Source: Rhea pennata
Lineage: Eukaryota; Chordata; Aves; Rheiformes; Rheidae
DNA: 64,000 nt
NCBI RefSeq assembly: GCF_028389875.1
Contig: NW_026907680.1
Span: 558,001 to 622,000, forward strand
Direction of reading: 5' to 3'
Under the pieces are notes generated by a model that made no database searches, was not told the DNA's origin, and worked only from the letters and a program-made list of their open reading frames with translations. Both the position numbers and the translations under genes were made by a program. Shown piece after piece: positions 23,541 through 35,107 of the stretch. Numbering within the stretch: position 1 is the stretch's first letter; every line of letters begins with the position of its first letter.

Positions 23541-24330
23541 ACCCAGAGGCAGCGGCAGTGGAAGCCCCACTGCAAAAGAGAATGGCAGCCCCAGTGTCAG
23601 TAGCAGGCAGCGTAGCAGTGGCAGCGGGAGCCCCGGTGGCAGACAGAGCGGCAGCCCCAGTGTCAATGGCAGTGGCACTGGAAGCCCCAGTGGCAGAGAC
23701 AGCGGCAGCCCCAGTGGCAGCGGCAGTGGCACTGGAAGCCCCACTGTAAGACACAGTGGCAGCCCCAGTGTCAATGGCAGTGGCACTGGAAGCCCCACTG
23801 TAAGACACTGCAGCAGCCCCAGTGTCAATGGCAGTGGCACTGGAAGCCCCACTGTAAGACACAGTGGCAGCCCCAGTGTCAATGGCAGGGGCACTGGAAA
23901 CCCCACTGTCAAACACAGTGGCAGCCCCAGTGGCACTGGAAGCCCCAGTGTCAGACCAAGTGGCAGCGGCAGTGGCAGTGCCGGACACAGCGGCAGCGGA
24001 ACTGGAAGCCCCAGTGGCAGACGCAGCAGCAGATCCACTGGCGGTGGCAGCGTCACTGGAAGCCCCAGTGGCGGGTACAGCGGCAGCCCAAGTGCCAGCG
24101 GCAAACACAGCGGCAGTGACAGTGGGAGCTGCAATGTTGGACACAGCGGGAAACCCGCTCGTAGCAGCAGTGGCAGCGGAAGATCCAATGCTGGACTCAA
24201 CAGCAGCCCCACTGGCAGTGGCAGCGGCACACGAAGACCCAGTGTCAGAAAGACCAACAGCAGCAGTGGGAGCCCCAGGGGCAGCGGCAGTGGCCACAGC
24301 AGCAGCCACAACGGCAGCAGCAGCAGCAGC
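23541..24330 (+). repeat. Hexamer minisatellite with 54-nt higher-order unit
   Basis: The basic period is six bases ('ggcagt', 'ggcact', 'cccagt', 'agcggc' variants). Between about 23,660 and 23,900 nine hexamers form a 54-nt unit repeated about four times, recognisable by 'ggaagccccactgtaagac' and 'cagtgtcaatggcagtgg'. The period is a multiple of three, so all frames stay open: Ser/Gly on one strand, Leu/Pro on the other. The array ends in an AGC tract and the hub sequence. Confidence 0.9.
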
Positions 24331-24334
24331 AGCA

Positions 24335-24464
24335 CTGCTTGTGAGCCACGCGAGCACCCAGGAAGTTCTCTGCAGCTGAATTAAACCAACTGCCCCAAGT
24401 CGGGTGGCTCTTGGCTGGGTGTGTGGTGAGCTCGTCCGTTTGCAGCGTGGGCGCTTTGGAGAGG
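24335..24464 (+). repeat. Dispersed hub sequence, copy 2
   Basis: Same block as at 15,181-15,275, here on the plus strand with the longer right part 'ctcttggctgggtgtg' to 'tttggagagg'. The sequence then changes abruptly into inverted TMEM209 DNA at about 24,465; the other full copies continue with 'cctgaagag'. Confidence 0.8.
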
Positions 24465-24764
24465 ATATAAAGTTAGGGGAGTGGAGTTTACAAGGTAATT
24501 TTTATTGGTAATTAATGAAGGAATTAAATAGGACACTTCACACCCCAAACTGAGAGAAGAAATAAAAACTTCCATGCCAAGTCCCACATCATTACATTGG
24601 TCTGAAAAGAGGAAGTTGCAAAAACTACCTCTGCTACTTGAAAAGCAGCTCTTCTCCCTGCTGTGACTGTAGTTCAAACCTCTTAATTGACGGGGTATCT
24701 GACACCGCCGACGCTTGACCCAGCTAACGGAAACGTTTTAAAGTCAGTATGGTTGACCACATAC

Positions 24765-24890
24765 CTTTGACCCTTTCAACCAAATACTCTTGGTTCGCTG
24801 CAATATCCAAATACTGCATTATAGCGTACAGAGTTGGCATGACTGGAGCTTTAACAAGCGCTGCTTGTTTCAGATTGCTGACGCTGGCTT
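24765..24890 (-). pseudogene. TMEM209 exon 9 copy
   Basis: 126 nt bounded by 'GCATGCAG' and 'GTATGT' on the minus strand. The frame reads VSNLKQAALVKAPVMPTLYA and onward without interruption, as in the parental exon at 58,807-58,932. It has no upstream promoter or neighbouring exon other than exon 8. Confidence 0.92.
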
Positions 24891-25359
24891 CTGCATGCGA
24901 CAAGAGCCAGCACGACATCTGCATCCACGACAGAAATTTGAACATTCTCCCTTACAAGACGTTAACAAATGCAATGTTACAAGGAGGAACTGGCTTTTTT
25001 GTCTCACTATTTACTAAGGTAACTTACTAAGATAATTTACTAAGATTTATACAAAGTTAACAGCTTATCCAATACTCCAAATGTTTGTTTCCAATCCCAG
25101 TGAAGTACTAGCTGTCTCCCTTAAACCACAGAACGTAAACGCTATGCAGCACTGTGCGGTCGCAAAAGACGACAGTTCCTTATCTGAAGGGCTTGCATTC
25201 CATAAGAAAACAGAAACATATGGTGTGAAAAAGGGAAGAAGTAACATCCATTTTAAAGAGCAGCAGCAGAGCAGCAAGGTGGAGATGAGGTCAGTAAGTG
25301 ATCAGTTTTTCACAGTCACCACAACAGATGCAGATCTTGAGGACAGACTACAAACAGGC

Positions 25360-25360
<1 letters not shown>

Positions 25361-25400
<40 letters not shown>
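25361..25400 (+). repeat. Expanded poly(A) tract
   Basis: About 39 consecutive A follow 'caggcc'. The source position in TMEM209 intron 8 (about 58,330) has only about eight T on the plus strand, so the tract grew in the duplicate. Confidence 0.95.
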
Positions 25401-25403
<3 letters not shown>

Positions 25404-26466
25404 GGCTTTGTTTAAATGAAGCCTATCAAATCCTGCTCTTGATTGAGGGGGATATGCATGTGATAAGGCAATGGAAGGAGTTCCTTCAGAGTTGCACTAT
25501 GAAATTTTAGCTAGAATTCTAGCTCATCAAAATGCTTAAAAAGGAGGGGGGGAACCCCAAAACAGCAAAAATCAACTGCCCCAACCAAAAGATCTTTTCT
25601 TCTAATGCCCATAGCTCTCCAAAATACACCTGAGATTATCCTCCCCAGCCCCACTTAGTGCTACACCTAGTACTTAAATAATCTTTAATGCATCTTAATC
25701 TTAAAATGATCTTAGCTCTTAAATGCAAATGATTAATAACCTATCTGTGATAATAGAATTATTCTAAGTTAAAATAAATAAATAAATAAAATTTAATGTA
25801 TCTTAACCTTAAAATGATCTTAGATCTTAAATGCAAACGATTAATCGCCTGTGATAACAGAATTAATTTAAGTTAAAATAAATAAATAAATACTTCCTAG
25901 GTCTATAGATTTATTATTATCACAGTCATAAGATGACTTCTCAGTTCTTAAACAATATTTGGATACAATGTATCACATCTAAGTCTTCATAAAACTTTTT
26001 GTGGCCTGTTTGCTTTCAGACAAGATAGCAGGTAACAATTTAAGGAAGTAACAGCAATAGGTTTTTCAGGAAGTAGCTGATTTTAAGGAAGTTTGGAAAG
26101 ACACTTACTAACGTAGACAGAGAGGGCTGACAGGCAACCATCCTTGCAACGTGTGATAGTTTTCTGACAGTTTAAGATACAAGGATGTTAATCTGAGCCT
26201 TTAACTCTCCAGGAATGAATTCAGAGGAAACAAGAGGCTTAAGAATTTTATGCTATTGCAGCATCAGCATGCCTTTATCAGTATTTCCAGAAATCCTATG
26301 AAGAATCCTTCCAGTTTAGTAAAATGCATTACATGAAGCAAAGATCACACCAATACAAACAGGAAATGGAACTGTAATTCTTAGCAGACTTGTTTTCTAT
26401 ACTACCTATGCAGTGCCCTGCTATGGGGTGGCCTGCTACCAACCACCACAGCGAACCCCCCAGTTA

Positions 26467-26577
<111 letters not shown>

Positions 26578-27779
26578 CTAGGAAAGAGAAATGCAAAAAT
26601 TAAAAAGCTTAGAAGCAACAAGAATGTGACAAAAATGTTAGTTTACTCTCTAGTCAGCATCACTGTTACAATCACAAAGGAGTTTAACAACAGGAACTTT
26701 GAAGTCAACCAAGGAGGAAAAGTAATTAAGAGCTCCAATTTAGATAGGGGTGATTGGCTCTAGAAAGACCCTCTAAAATGCCAAAAATTCACTATAGAGG
26801 ACTTGGGAAAACAAATCTCCAGAAAGCAGTGATACTGATAAAGCTTTCCTGAACAATGAGAAAAGGGGTATTCTGAGGCACTGCACGTCACTCATAGTGG
26901 TAATTTAAACTTTCATGGGTCCACTCCCTCTCAAAACCCTTTCAGGAAATGAAGGGCCTGATAAACACAATATGTGACACTTGTATGTGACACAGTTTGG
27001 GAACTGAAGCCAAGCTGCCTGTAGGTTTATGAACAGATGCTTAGGAATCTGGTACAGAACAGTCATAATCCCACATCTCATAGAAATCTTTTACTTTTCA
27101 CTCGTCCCACTACTTAGAAACATTTGAACAGATTCTTTGGGGATTTGTTCTCTGCCCCTAAAGCCTGTGGGACAGCAAAACAGAAAAGAAATGAGAGGGG
27201 AAGCAATGGGAGGGAGCTCCAATCTTGCATGGTCAATGGGGCGCTGCAGAAGGGAAGGACAGAGCAGACACCTTTCCAAAGGAGGCTCCTTCCCTTAGGG
27301 GACTAGGACTCCCAGGCCACCTCCCAGCCTTGCTGGTGACCCTCTCTCACGGCTGCTCCCATCTCCACTGAGCCAGTGCCATCAAGTGACAGCACAGCTA
27401 ATTACAGCCCTATCAGAGACCACCACAGCTGCGCAGTGTGAACTGGCCATGGGAAATGCTGGAGCTATGGATGATGTACGATGAGCACCTCTGACAGGGA
27501 GGAGACATCCCATCACCTGGTTCAACCTGTATGTCTTGCTGGGAACTCACTGCATTGGAGTTTTAAGCTAATTTCAGACAGTGTCATGGCAAATACGTTC
27601 AATTGAGCTCATCACCCTTGGTTTGTTCTGCAGCAACAATGCACACGTCAACATGGCTGCCCCACAAACACGCCGACACGCACATGCCAACGACACAGCT
27701 GGGCCTTTCACAGGCAAAGACACACACACGGCAGCCCCACGCACACACATATGCAGTGCAATGGGGACCACTGGGGCAA

Positions 27780-28125
27780 CATCCCCCCTGCTCCCCCCCA
27801 CCCCAGGGGTCCAGGCACCCCTCTGCCCCCCTGCACCCCAGGGGCCCAGGCATCTGGGCACTCTCCTGCCCGCCTCTACCCGAGGGGCCCAGGTGTCCGG
27901 GCACCTCTCTTCTGCCCACTACGCGAGCGGCCCAGGCGTACGGGCATCCCTCTGCCCCGCCCTGACTCCAGGGCCCAGGCATCCGGACACCCCATTGCCT
28001 CCCCCTACCCCAGGGGCCCAGGCGTCTGGGCCCCTCCTTCCACGTGCACAGGAAATCCCCATTCCTTCCCACGCCAGGGTCCCAGGTATCCGAGCACCCC
28101 CCCTCCCCACCACCCCCGTTACCTG
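27780..28125. repeat. GC-rich minisatellite, copy B
   Basis: Same degenerate 'ggggcccagg' array as at 14,580-14,925, within the direct duplication. Confidence 0.75.
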
Positions 28126-28383
28126 AGCGCCGGCTCGGACGCCTGGGCCCCTCGCCGCGCCCCCTTCCCTCCCCCAGGCCCAGCGATGCCGCTGCCGCCC
28201 CGCGCCGGGAACTGCAATCCCAGCAGGCAGCGCGGCCGCCGAGCCCCGCCCCCTCCCTGGCGCCTCGCGGGAGCAGCCGCTGTGAGGAGGAGCCTTCCTG
28301 GCCCCGAGCCCCGGCTGCTCCGCTCCGCTCCTCAGGCCTCCCCAGAGCTGCCGCGCTGCAGGCGGGCGAGCGCGCCGCACACC
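28126..28383. promoter_or_regulatory. CpG island with ZNF143/THAP11-type motif, copy B
   Basis: Duplicate of the island at 14,926-15,180, with the motif at 28,210-28,233. Any transcript running leftwards from here would meet the truncated linker exon and then antisense-copied TMEM209 DNA. Confidence 0.5.
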
Positions 28384-29000
28384 CCGCCAAGAGCCACCCG
28401 GCCTGGGGCAGCTGGTTTAATTCAGCACACAAGAACTTCCTGGGTGCTCGCGCGGCTCACAAGCAGAGCTGCTGCTGCTGCTGCCGCCGCTGCCGCCGTT
28501 GTGGCTGCTGCTGTGGCCACCGCCGCTGCCCCCGGGGCTCCCACTGCCGCTTCCCCTCTGTCTGACATGTGGTCTTCGACTGCGCCTGCCCCTGGGGCTG
28601 CCGCTGTGCCCGCCACCGGGGCTTCCACTGCTGCTGCCACCGCCAGTGGATCTGCTGCTGTCCCCGCCACTGGAGCTTCCACTGCCGCTGCCGCTCTGTC
28701 TGACACTGGCACTGGAGCTGCCGCTGTGCCTGCAGCTGGAGCTTCCACTGCCACTGCCAGTGAGGCTGCTGCTGACACTGGGGCTGTCGCTCTGTCTGAC
28801 AGTGGGTTTCCCAGTGCCACTGGGGCTCCCGGTGGGGCTGCCGCTCTGTCTGCCACTGGGGCTCCCACTGCCACTGCCAGTGGGGCTGCTGCCGGCACTG
28901 TGGCTGCCACTGATGCTGCCACTGCCCCTGCCACTGCTGCTCTGTCTTCTGTTGCCACCGGGTCTGCCGCTGACACTGCCACTGCTGCTGCTCTTTCTCC
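28384..29000 (-). repeat. Hub sequence plus hexamer minisatellite, copy B
   Basis: Hub at 28,384-28,478 followed by the CTG/GCC tract and hexamer array to about 29,000, as in copy A. The triplet tract differs from copy A (CTG run interrupted by GCC units). Confidence 0.8.
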
Positions 29001-30170
29001 TGCTTGTCCCTGTCTCCGCCCATGGCTCTTCTTCCCCCTGGAGAAGGAGGCAGAAAGGAACAGGCTGTGCCCTCCTGCGGCAGAAAGGCCAAGGCCGTCC
29101 TGCTAGGGAGGACAGGGGTGCGCAGTGAGGGGCAGAGCCGGTCTCTTCTCCTGCAAGGAAAAGGCCTGTTCCCTAACTCTTCCCGTGAGCCTTCCTGTCA
29201 GCACCCTTCTGCCAGGAAGGGAAGCCCAGCAAGGCTGAACATCCCTTGCTTGTTCACACCAAAGATCTAACTCATCACACAGCTGAAGAGAAACTCTCCA
29301 TCTTCTAGCGTGGAAACGCCCTGCAGTTCCACAGCCACCAAGCAGAGAGCCCCAGAGGCTTTGTTGGGTTGCTCACAGAGAGCGCTGGAGAGGCAGATAC
29401 ATTGCAGAAGTAGAGCACAGCTGGCATCTCTGAAAACAAAGGCCTGCGCAAAGCCTTCCAGGGCCCAGCAGGGCTCTTGTACAGCCAGCACCCATAGCAC
29501 AAGGCCTGGGCAGAGAGCAGGCTGGCACATGAAGGGCCTCAATGAGGAGCACTTACCACTCCAGACCTCTGACGGCCCTCGCTCAGAGGACATGCACTAG
29601 TGCTCGGGCTTCTCTCCGTTCCTTCTTCCTGCCCGCTGCTGCACTCTGTGCAGAGCACTCTGAGGTGACTGGCACCAGCCTGCAAATACACACCGCGGAG
29701 AGGTGATATGAGCACAGGGAGAGTAGGGTCCCCACCTGGCCCTCACCAGCTTCACACCTGCTCCTGCAGCAGAAGGCAATTCTGCAGCAGAAGCACAGGG
29801 CTTCCACTGACTGGGGCCACATCAGAGCATCACCTCCCATCAAATACCTGGGGCTGCACGTCATGCCTGAAGGAGAGCTCCAGGAGCCCAAGGGAGACTC
29901 TCTCCAGGCAGTGAGGAGAGCAGCAGGGTCATCTGCCAGGACAGGCTCTGAAACACACCATTACCTGCTGTCCTGCCAACTACACAAGACTGCTCTGTGG
30001 CCCCAAAGACTCTGTGTTCAGGGGTGGGCAATAGGTTGTTGCTGGGCACCCAGTGTCAAAGAAGGAGAAAGGCATCAAGCATTTACACACAAAGCCCTTA
30101 GCAGGTGGACGACAGCACAGAGTTCTGCAGAACCCTCTCCCCACCCTCAGAGCCCAGATGTATGCAGAGC
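29001..30170 (-). repeat. CCDC81-like exon-module block in the direct duplicate
   Basis: Continuation of the direct duplicate, matching 15,801-16,965. It carries the open minus-strand module around 29,267-29,530 and the exon-like block with acceptor near 29,690. No complete gene can be assembled. Confidence 0.5.
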
Positions 30171-30185
30171 ATGCATGCAGGTCAC

Positions 30186-30920
30186 TGCGACTGTATCCCT
30201 GCTACCTGACACTTGATGGGAATGGTCCGTGTTGTAACTTTTTGTATCTGTACTACCTGATACTTGGTGGGAATAGTCTAGTGTTGTAACTTTTCAGTGC
30301 CTGAACAATACCGCTGTGTTAAGCGGGATACAAATAAGTAACTGACAAGGTCTTGGGAATCTGTGAGAAAGAACAGTGGTTGGTTACATGTAGATTCGGT
30401 GGCTTCCAGCTACAGAATCACCATGAGAAGCAGTCAACATGAAGGTCAGAAGCTGAAGAGTAGTGAAATAGCGACCCCCAAAGCCAAATGTGGCCCCCGA
30501 AATAAGTCTGCACGCGTGCGCAGTATCATAGCCTGGTTATGCAACCGGGGTGGAGTTGGGCTAGACTCCCTGCACTTGCTGGCCCCAGGTGCCGGGACTC
30601 CCGCCTACCACAAGTAATCATAAATACCGGAGTTTTTCTGAAGGAGAGAGAGGCTGCTACACAACAGAGGACCACGTTGCCTCCTCGGGGACATCCGAAA
30701 AGATTGTACCTGCCGATTCTCGCTCTCTCATCATGCAGATGATTGGGACAAGCATTGAGGTGGTCCTCGAGATTACCATTGGGTCGGTCTGTTCGTAAGT
30801 ATCTACTAATAAACTGCTTGCTCCTAAAGAGTGTTTGTGTGTGTGTGTGTGTGTGTGTGAGTGAGTTTGTGCCAGCTTGCCAACCTGGGCATATGGCCCC
30901 CGGGAATCTAACTATAAGAG
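30186..30920 (+). mobile_element. LTR-like insertion (putative endogenous retrovirus LTR with leader)
   Basis: Related copies of the surrounding repeat (16,970 and 45,690) run from 'tgcaggtcactg' or similar directly into 'ggacccagccgctgg'; here about 735 nt intervene. The insert starts with TG, has a short internal repeat ('ctacctgacacttg' and 'ctacctgatacttg'), and carries 'cataaata' and an 'aataaac' polyadenylation-type signal at about 30,810 before a (TG)n tract. It has a different composition from its neighbours. The text after 'gggca' could be a leader with a primer-binding site. No viral gene is present. I did not find a clear target-site duplication, so the class is tentative. Confidence 0.45.
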
Positions 30921-32410
30921 GGACCCAGCCGCTGGGAAGACTTTCAGAGCAGCCTCCCCCAGCCCTGGCACTGCAGCCCTAACAAACCTGTGCGGAGAGA
31001 CTGCTGCCTTTGTGAGGCAGGGGGAAAGAAGGAAGGCAAAGTACTCACGTTGGAAAAATACTTGGAAGAGGTTCAAGGGACACAATCGAAGCTGCTTTAG
31101 TGGCTGTCGGGATTGAATCCCTGCGTATTTTCATCTGCAAAGGTGAGAAAGAGAGGTGAGATGCTGCCAAGGAAAGGCTCTTGCTCCTGGCAAGGGCAGC
31201 CCATGTTTCCATGCTCCGGAGAAGAAGCTGCCTCTCAGAACTGCAGAAACACCCATTGCTTTTGCTCACAGCAGCCCCTCCATTCCACACAAGAGCAGCT
31301 GCAGGGGAATATGGGCAAAGAGCTAAATGTTCTGGCAGGCTTTTGTCAAGGGAAGAGCCAAAAGGCTGATCCAGAAGAGCATGGAGTCAAGGGAGGCAAG
31401 CACAGGGGAAGGCAGCTCACTAAACTCTAGGGCAATGTGCAGGGCAGTCCTGCTAGGGAGGACAGGAGGGGGTAGGGGGGGGCTATGGCAGCTCCATTTT
31501 GCAGAAGGGAAGGTTCTTCCCCAGCCTCTGCTCTGAGCCTTCCCGGGAGCCTTCCTGTCAGCACCCTTTTACCCTGAACGGAAGCCCAGAAAAGCTGAAC
31601 ATCCCATTCTCTTTGAACCAGGCATCTGAATTATGACAGAGCTGAGCAGAAACTCTTCACTTTCTATCACAGAAAGGCCCAGCACTTCCAGTGCCACCAG
31701 CAGGAGGGCCCCAGAGGCTCTGCTGGTGTGTTCACGGAGAGCAAGGTGCAACAGCGTGTGCATTCCAAAACTACATTCACCACCACCTTTGAAGGCAGGA
31801 CTGGGCGATGTCGGGCAGGGCTCAGTGAACCCATGGGAAGGGCTCTTGTGAGCCAGCGCCCATAGCACAAGGCTTTTGCAGGATGCACACCGGCAGAAGA
31901 AGGGCCTCCAACAGTGACACTTACTGCTCTGGCATTCTCGTCCACTTCATTCCTAGGCCACTCAGTAGGTGCTCCAGCTTCTGAAGATGGCTTCCTCCTG
32001 CCTGGCACTGCCTTCTGGGCAGAGCACTCTGGGGTGCCTAGGAATGGACTGCAAATACACACCGCGGGGAGGTGGCATGAGCACAGGGGGAGTAGGGTCC
32101 CCATTTCAGCCTGACAAGTTGGGCACCTGCTTCTGCCACAGAAGGCAGTTCTGTAGCAGAAGCACATGGGTCCCACTGACTGGGGTCACATCCACAGGAA
32201 CGGGGATCACCCCCTAACAAAACACCCAGGGCTGCAGATCATGCCCGAAGGAGAGCTCTGGACACAACCACAGTGAAAATTTCTCTCCATGCAGGAAGGC
32301 GAGCAGCAGGGTCATCTGGCAGGATAGGCTCCGAGGCACAGCATTACGCACTGTGCTGCCAGCTACATTAGCCACTGCTCTGTGGCCCCAGGTACTCTGT
32401 TCCAGGATGG
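30921..32410 (-). repeat. CCDC81-like exon-module array, right block
   Basis: Continues the array after the LTR-like insertion, matching 17,000-17,650 and then 100-1,000. It contains the 86-nt exon at 31,049-31,134 and the exon-like block around 31,925-32,050. The part after 31,560 pairs in inverted orientation with 18.9-19.75 kb. Confidence 0.5.
31049..31134 (-). pseudogene. 86-nt CCDC81-like exon module, copy 3
   Basis: Nearly identical to the copy at 17,127-17,212: same length, same splice sites ('TTTGCAG', 'GTGAGTAC'), same open frame starting MKIRRDSI. Confidence 0.45.
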
Positions 32411-32830
32411 GCAATGGTTTGCTGCCTGTCTTCCTTGGTCCGGTGGCCTTACGAGGTCATCCTACAAGGGACAGCCTAAGCTGGAATACAGCCACACCGC
32501 TGTTGTGTTAAGGCAGGATCAAAGCAGAGAGGAAAGGTGTTAGGTTCTCACTCTGTTGCCAGGGCACATGTCTGGCTGCTTTCTCCCTCTGTCATAGTTT
32601 CTTAATTCTGTCTTCAACACTTGAACTGCACCATATTCAGTGTTGCAGAGGTGGGAGGGGACCAGGTCTTGGGGAAGACTTTGCAAGGTACCTATTTACC
32701 ACTAGCTCACCATGACATGGTACCCACCTACCTGCACCCAAACCTCTTCTGCTCGCTGGAGCTTTAATGGGCAGCAAGTGCTGTGAGCCTGGAGAGTGGC
32801 CCTCTCCAGCAGTGGCGCTGACCGGCAACG
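31560..32830. repeat. Inverted repeat arm (pairs with 18,490-19,750)
   Basis: Reverse-complement partner of 18,490-19,750. The right end (about 32,830) changes into a short 'ggcaacggc' triplet stretch and then the hub sequence, while the other arm ends at 'gagctatgagcag'. Confidence 0.85.
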
Positions 32831-32864
32831 GCGCAACTGCCTGACAACGGCGGCAACGGCAGCA

Positions 32865-33540
32865 GCAGCACTGCTTGTGAGCCATGCGAGCACACAGGAA
32901 GTTCTCTGATGCTGAATTAAACCAACTGCCCCAAGTCGGGTGGCTCTTGGCTGGGTGTGCAGTGAGATCATCTGTTTGCAGCATGGGAACTTTGGAGAGG
33001 CCTGAAGAGGAGAGCTGAGGAGTCAGGGCTCGGGGGCTGCTGCCAGGGCAGCTCTCCGCCACGGTCCTGCTGTGGCTCTTTGGCTGCAGCTGCGGTGGCT
33101 GTGGCCTAGGGGTGTGCTGCGTCTTGTTGGTGCTGGGGAGAGGCGTGGAGAGGGCCCTGCCATGGCCAACGCATGTCCTGGGGCCAGGGGGCCTGTGGGG
33201 AGAGGAGGAAAAAGCTGCTGTACGCCTCTGAGGGGAGGAAGTGCTTGAGCCTGGGCCCCCCTTGCTGGGGCCCAGTGCTGGCTGCATGGTGGGAGGGAAC
33301 TGCCAGCTCTTGTGTGTGTCTTGGGTGCCCTTGAGTGCTGGGCTTTTGCGGGCGTGAGGGGAAGAAGGCGGGTGCCCATGGCCAGAAGGGGAAGCGGCCA
33401 CCCCGGAGGCTTGGTGCCAGCAGAGTCCATGGCCACCTGGGCTGTAGCACCCGGGAACTAGTGGAGTTGCAGAGACCGAGGGCAGGTAGGAAGGAGGGCA
33501 GCAGAGCCCAGAGCTGGCCTTGAGGCGAGCAGGCTCAGCA
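32865..33540 (+). repeat. Hub sequence and 0.55-kb flank, direct repeat with 47,985-48,660
   Basis: Hub copy 4 followed by a G-rich sequence without a recognised gene. It is repeated almost base for base at 47,985-48,660 in the same orientation. Minus-strand open frames over it are conserved in both copies but show only low-complexity Pro/Ser/Ala text. Confidence 0.85.
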
Positions 33541-34015
33541 GAATCACAGAATCAGGAAGGTTGGAAGGGACCTGTGGAGATCATCTAGTCCAACCTCCCT
33601 GCTCAGGCAGGGTCACCTAGACCATCATAGACAGGACTGCATCCAGAGAGGCCTTGAATCTCTCCAGGGAAGGAGACTCCTCCACCTCTCTGGGTAACCT
33701 CTCCCAGTGCTCGGTCACTGTCACTGTGAAGAAATTCCTCCTCATATTCAGGCGGAGCGTCCGCTGGTTCAGTTTGTGCCCGCTGCCTCTAGTCCTGTCG
33801 CACGGCACTACTGAAAAGAGTTTGGCCCCGTCCCCTTGACACCCTCCCTTCAGGTACTTAGACACACTGATAAGATCCCCCTCAGGCTTCTCCTCCGCAG
33901 GCTAAACAGCCCCAGCTCTCGCAGCCGTTCCTCGGAGGGCAGCTGCTCCAGCCCCCGACCACCTTCGCAGCCCCACGCCGCCCTCTCTCCAGCAGCTCCG
34001 TGTCTCTCTCGTCCC
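33541..34015 (-). mobile_element. CR1 LINE, 3'-end fragment
   Basis: Reverse complement of CR1: 'cacagaatcaggaaggttgg', 'catctagtccaacctccc', 'ctcctcatattcaggcgg' and 'ggcttctcctccgcaggc'. It ends where the CpG island begins, so its insertion or a joint lies directly at the island edge. Confidence 0.92.
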
Positions 34016-34189
34016 CTCTGTCACGGCTCGAGGAGGCGCCAGGGAGGGGGCGGGGCTCGGCGGCCGCGCTGCCTGCTGGGATTGCAGTTCCCGGCGCGGG
34101 GCGGCAGCGGCATCGCTGGGCCTGGGGGAGGGAAGGGGGCGCGGGGAGGGGCCCAGGCGTCCGAGCCGGCGCTCGGGTGACGGGGGGCG
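34016..34189. promoter_or_regulatory. CpG island with ZNF143/THAP11-type motif, copy C (inverted)
   Basis: Reverse complement of the islands at 14.9 and 28.1 kb, with the motif at 34,066-34,089. It lies upstream of the plus-strand CARD exons at 35.1-35.7 kb, the same promoter-to-exon geometry as copy A. Confidence 0.5.
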
Positions 34190-34500
34190 GGGGGAAGGGG
34201 GGGTGCTCGGACACCTGGGCCCCTGGCGTGGGAAGGGATGGGGATTTCCTGGGCACGTGGAAGGAGGGGCCCGGACGCCTGGACCCCTCGTGTGGGGGGG
34301 GCAGAGGGGTGTCGGGAGGCCTGGACGCCTGGTGTGGGGGGAGGCAGTGGGGTGTCCGGATGCTGGGTCCCTGGGGTGGTGGGGCCCAGCGGGGTCTTGG
34401 ATGCCCCCCAGGGTGGGGGGCTGAGGGGTGCCTGGACACCTGGGCCCCCGGGGTGTAAGGGGGGCAGGGGGGATGTTGTCCCACTGGTCCCAATTGCCCT
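34190..34500. repeat. GC-rich minisatellite, copy C (inverted)
   Basis: Same family as 14,580-14,925 on the opposite strand, with different unit order and more G-runs. Confidence 0.7.
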
Positions 34501-35107
34501 GCACATGGGTGTGCGTGGGGCTGCCGTGTGCGTGGGGCTGCCGTGTCCATGTCTTTGCCTGTGAAAGGGGCAGCCGTGTCGTTGGCGTGTGTGTGTCATT
34601 GGCGTGTTATTGGGGCAGCCATGTTGGCATGTGTGTGGTTGCTGCAGAACAAACCAAGGGTGATGAGCTCGATTGACTGTTTTTGCCAGGACACTGTCTG
34701 AAATTAGCTTAAAACTCCAATGCAGTGAGTTCCCAGCAAGACATATGGGTTGAACCAGGTGATGGGATGTCTCCTCCCTGTCAGAGGTGCTCATGGAACA
34801 TCATCCGTAGCTCCAGCATTTCCCATGGCCAGTTCACACCGCGCAGTGGTGGTCTCTGGTAGGGCTGCGGTTAGCTGTGCTGTCACTTGATGGCACTGGC
34901 TCGATGGGGATGGGAGCAGCCGTGAGAGAGGGTCACCCGCAAGGCTGGGAGGTGGCCTGGGAGTCCTGGTCTCCTAAGGGAAGGAGCCTCCTTTGGAAAG
35001 GTGTCTGCTCTGTCCCTCCCTTCTGCAGCGCCCCGTCGACTGTGCAAGATTGGAGCTCCCTCCCATTGCTTCCCCTCTCATTTCTTTTCTGTTTTGCTGT
35101 CCCACAG

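Larger units (their letters stand above)
27120..30170. repeat. 3.05-kb direct segmental duplication, copy 2
   Basis: Second copy of 13,917-16,965. Its left end lies inside the CARD-gene linker exon, of which only the upstream part (about 27,120-27,164 minus) is present. The CARD exon itself is missing, so no CARD protein can come from this copy. The right end is interrupted by the LTR-like insertion. Confidence 0.9.

Noticed and set aside
22308-24335. A 675-codon minus-strand frame from the hexamer array into antiporter exons
   Set aside because: Leu/Pro repeats from the minisatellite are joined by chance to a wrong frame of the first antiporter exons; it disagrees with the splice phases.
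24749-25030. A 93-codon plus-strand frame found identically at 58,667-58,948 on the minus strand
   Set aside because: It is antisense to TMEM209 exon 9 and its copy; the identity is due to the inverted duplication.
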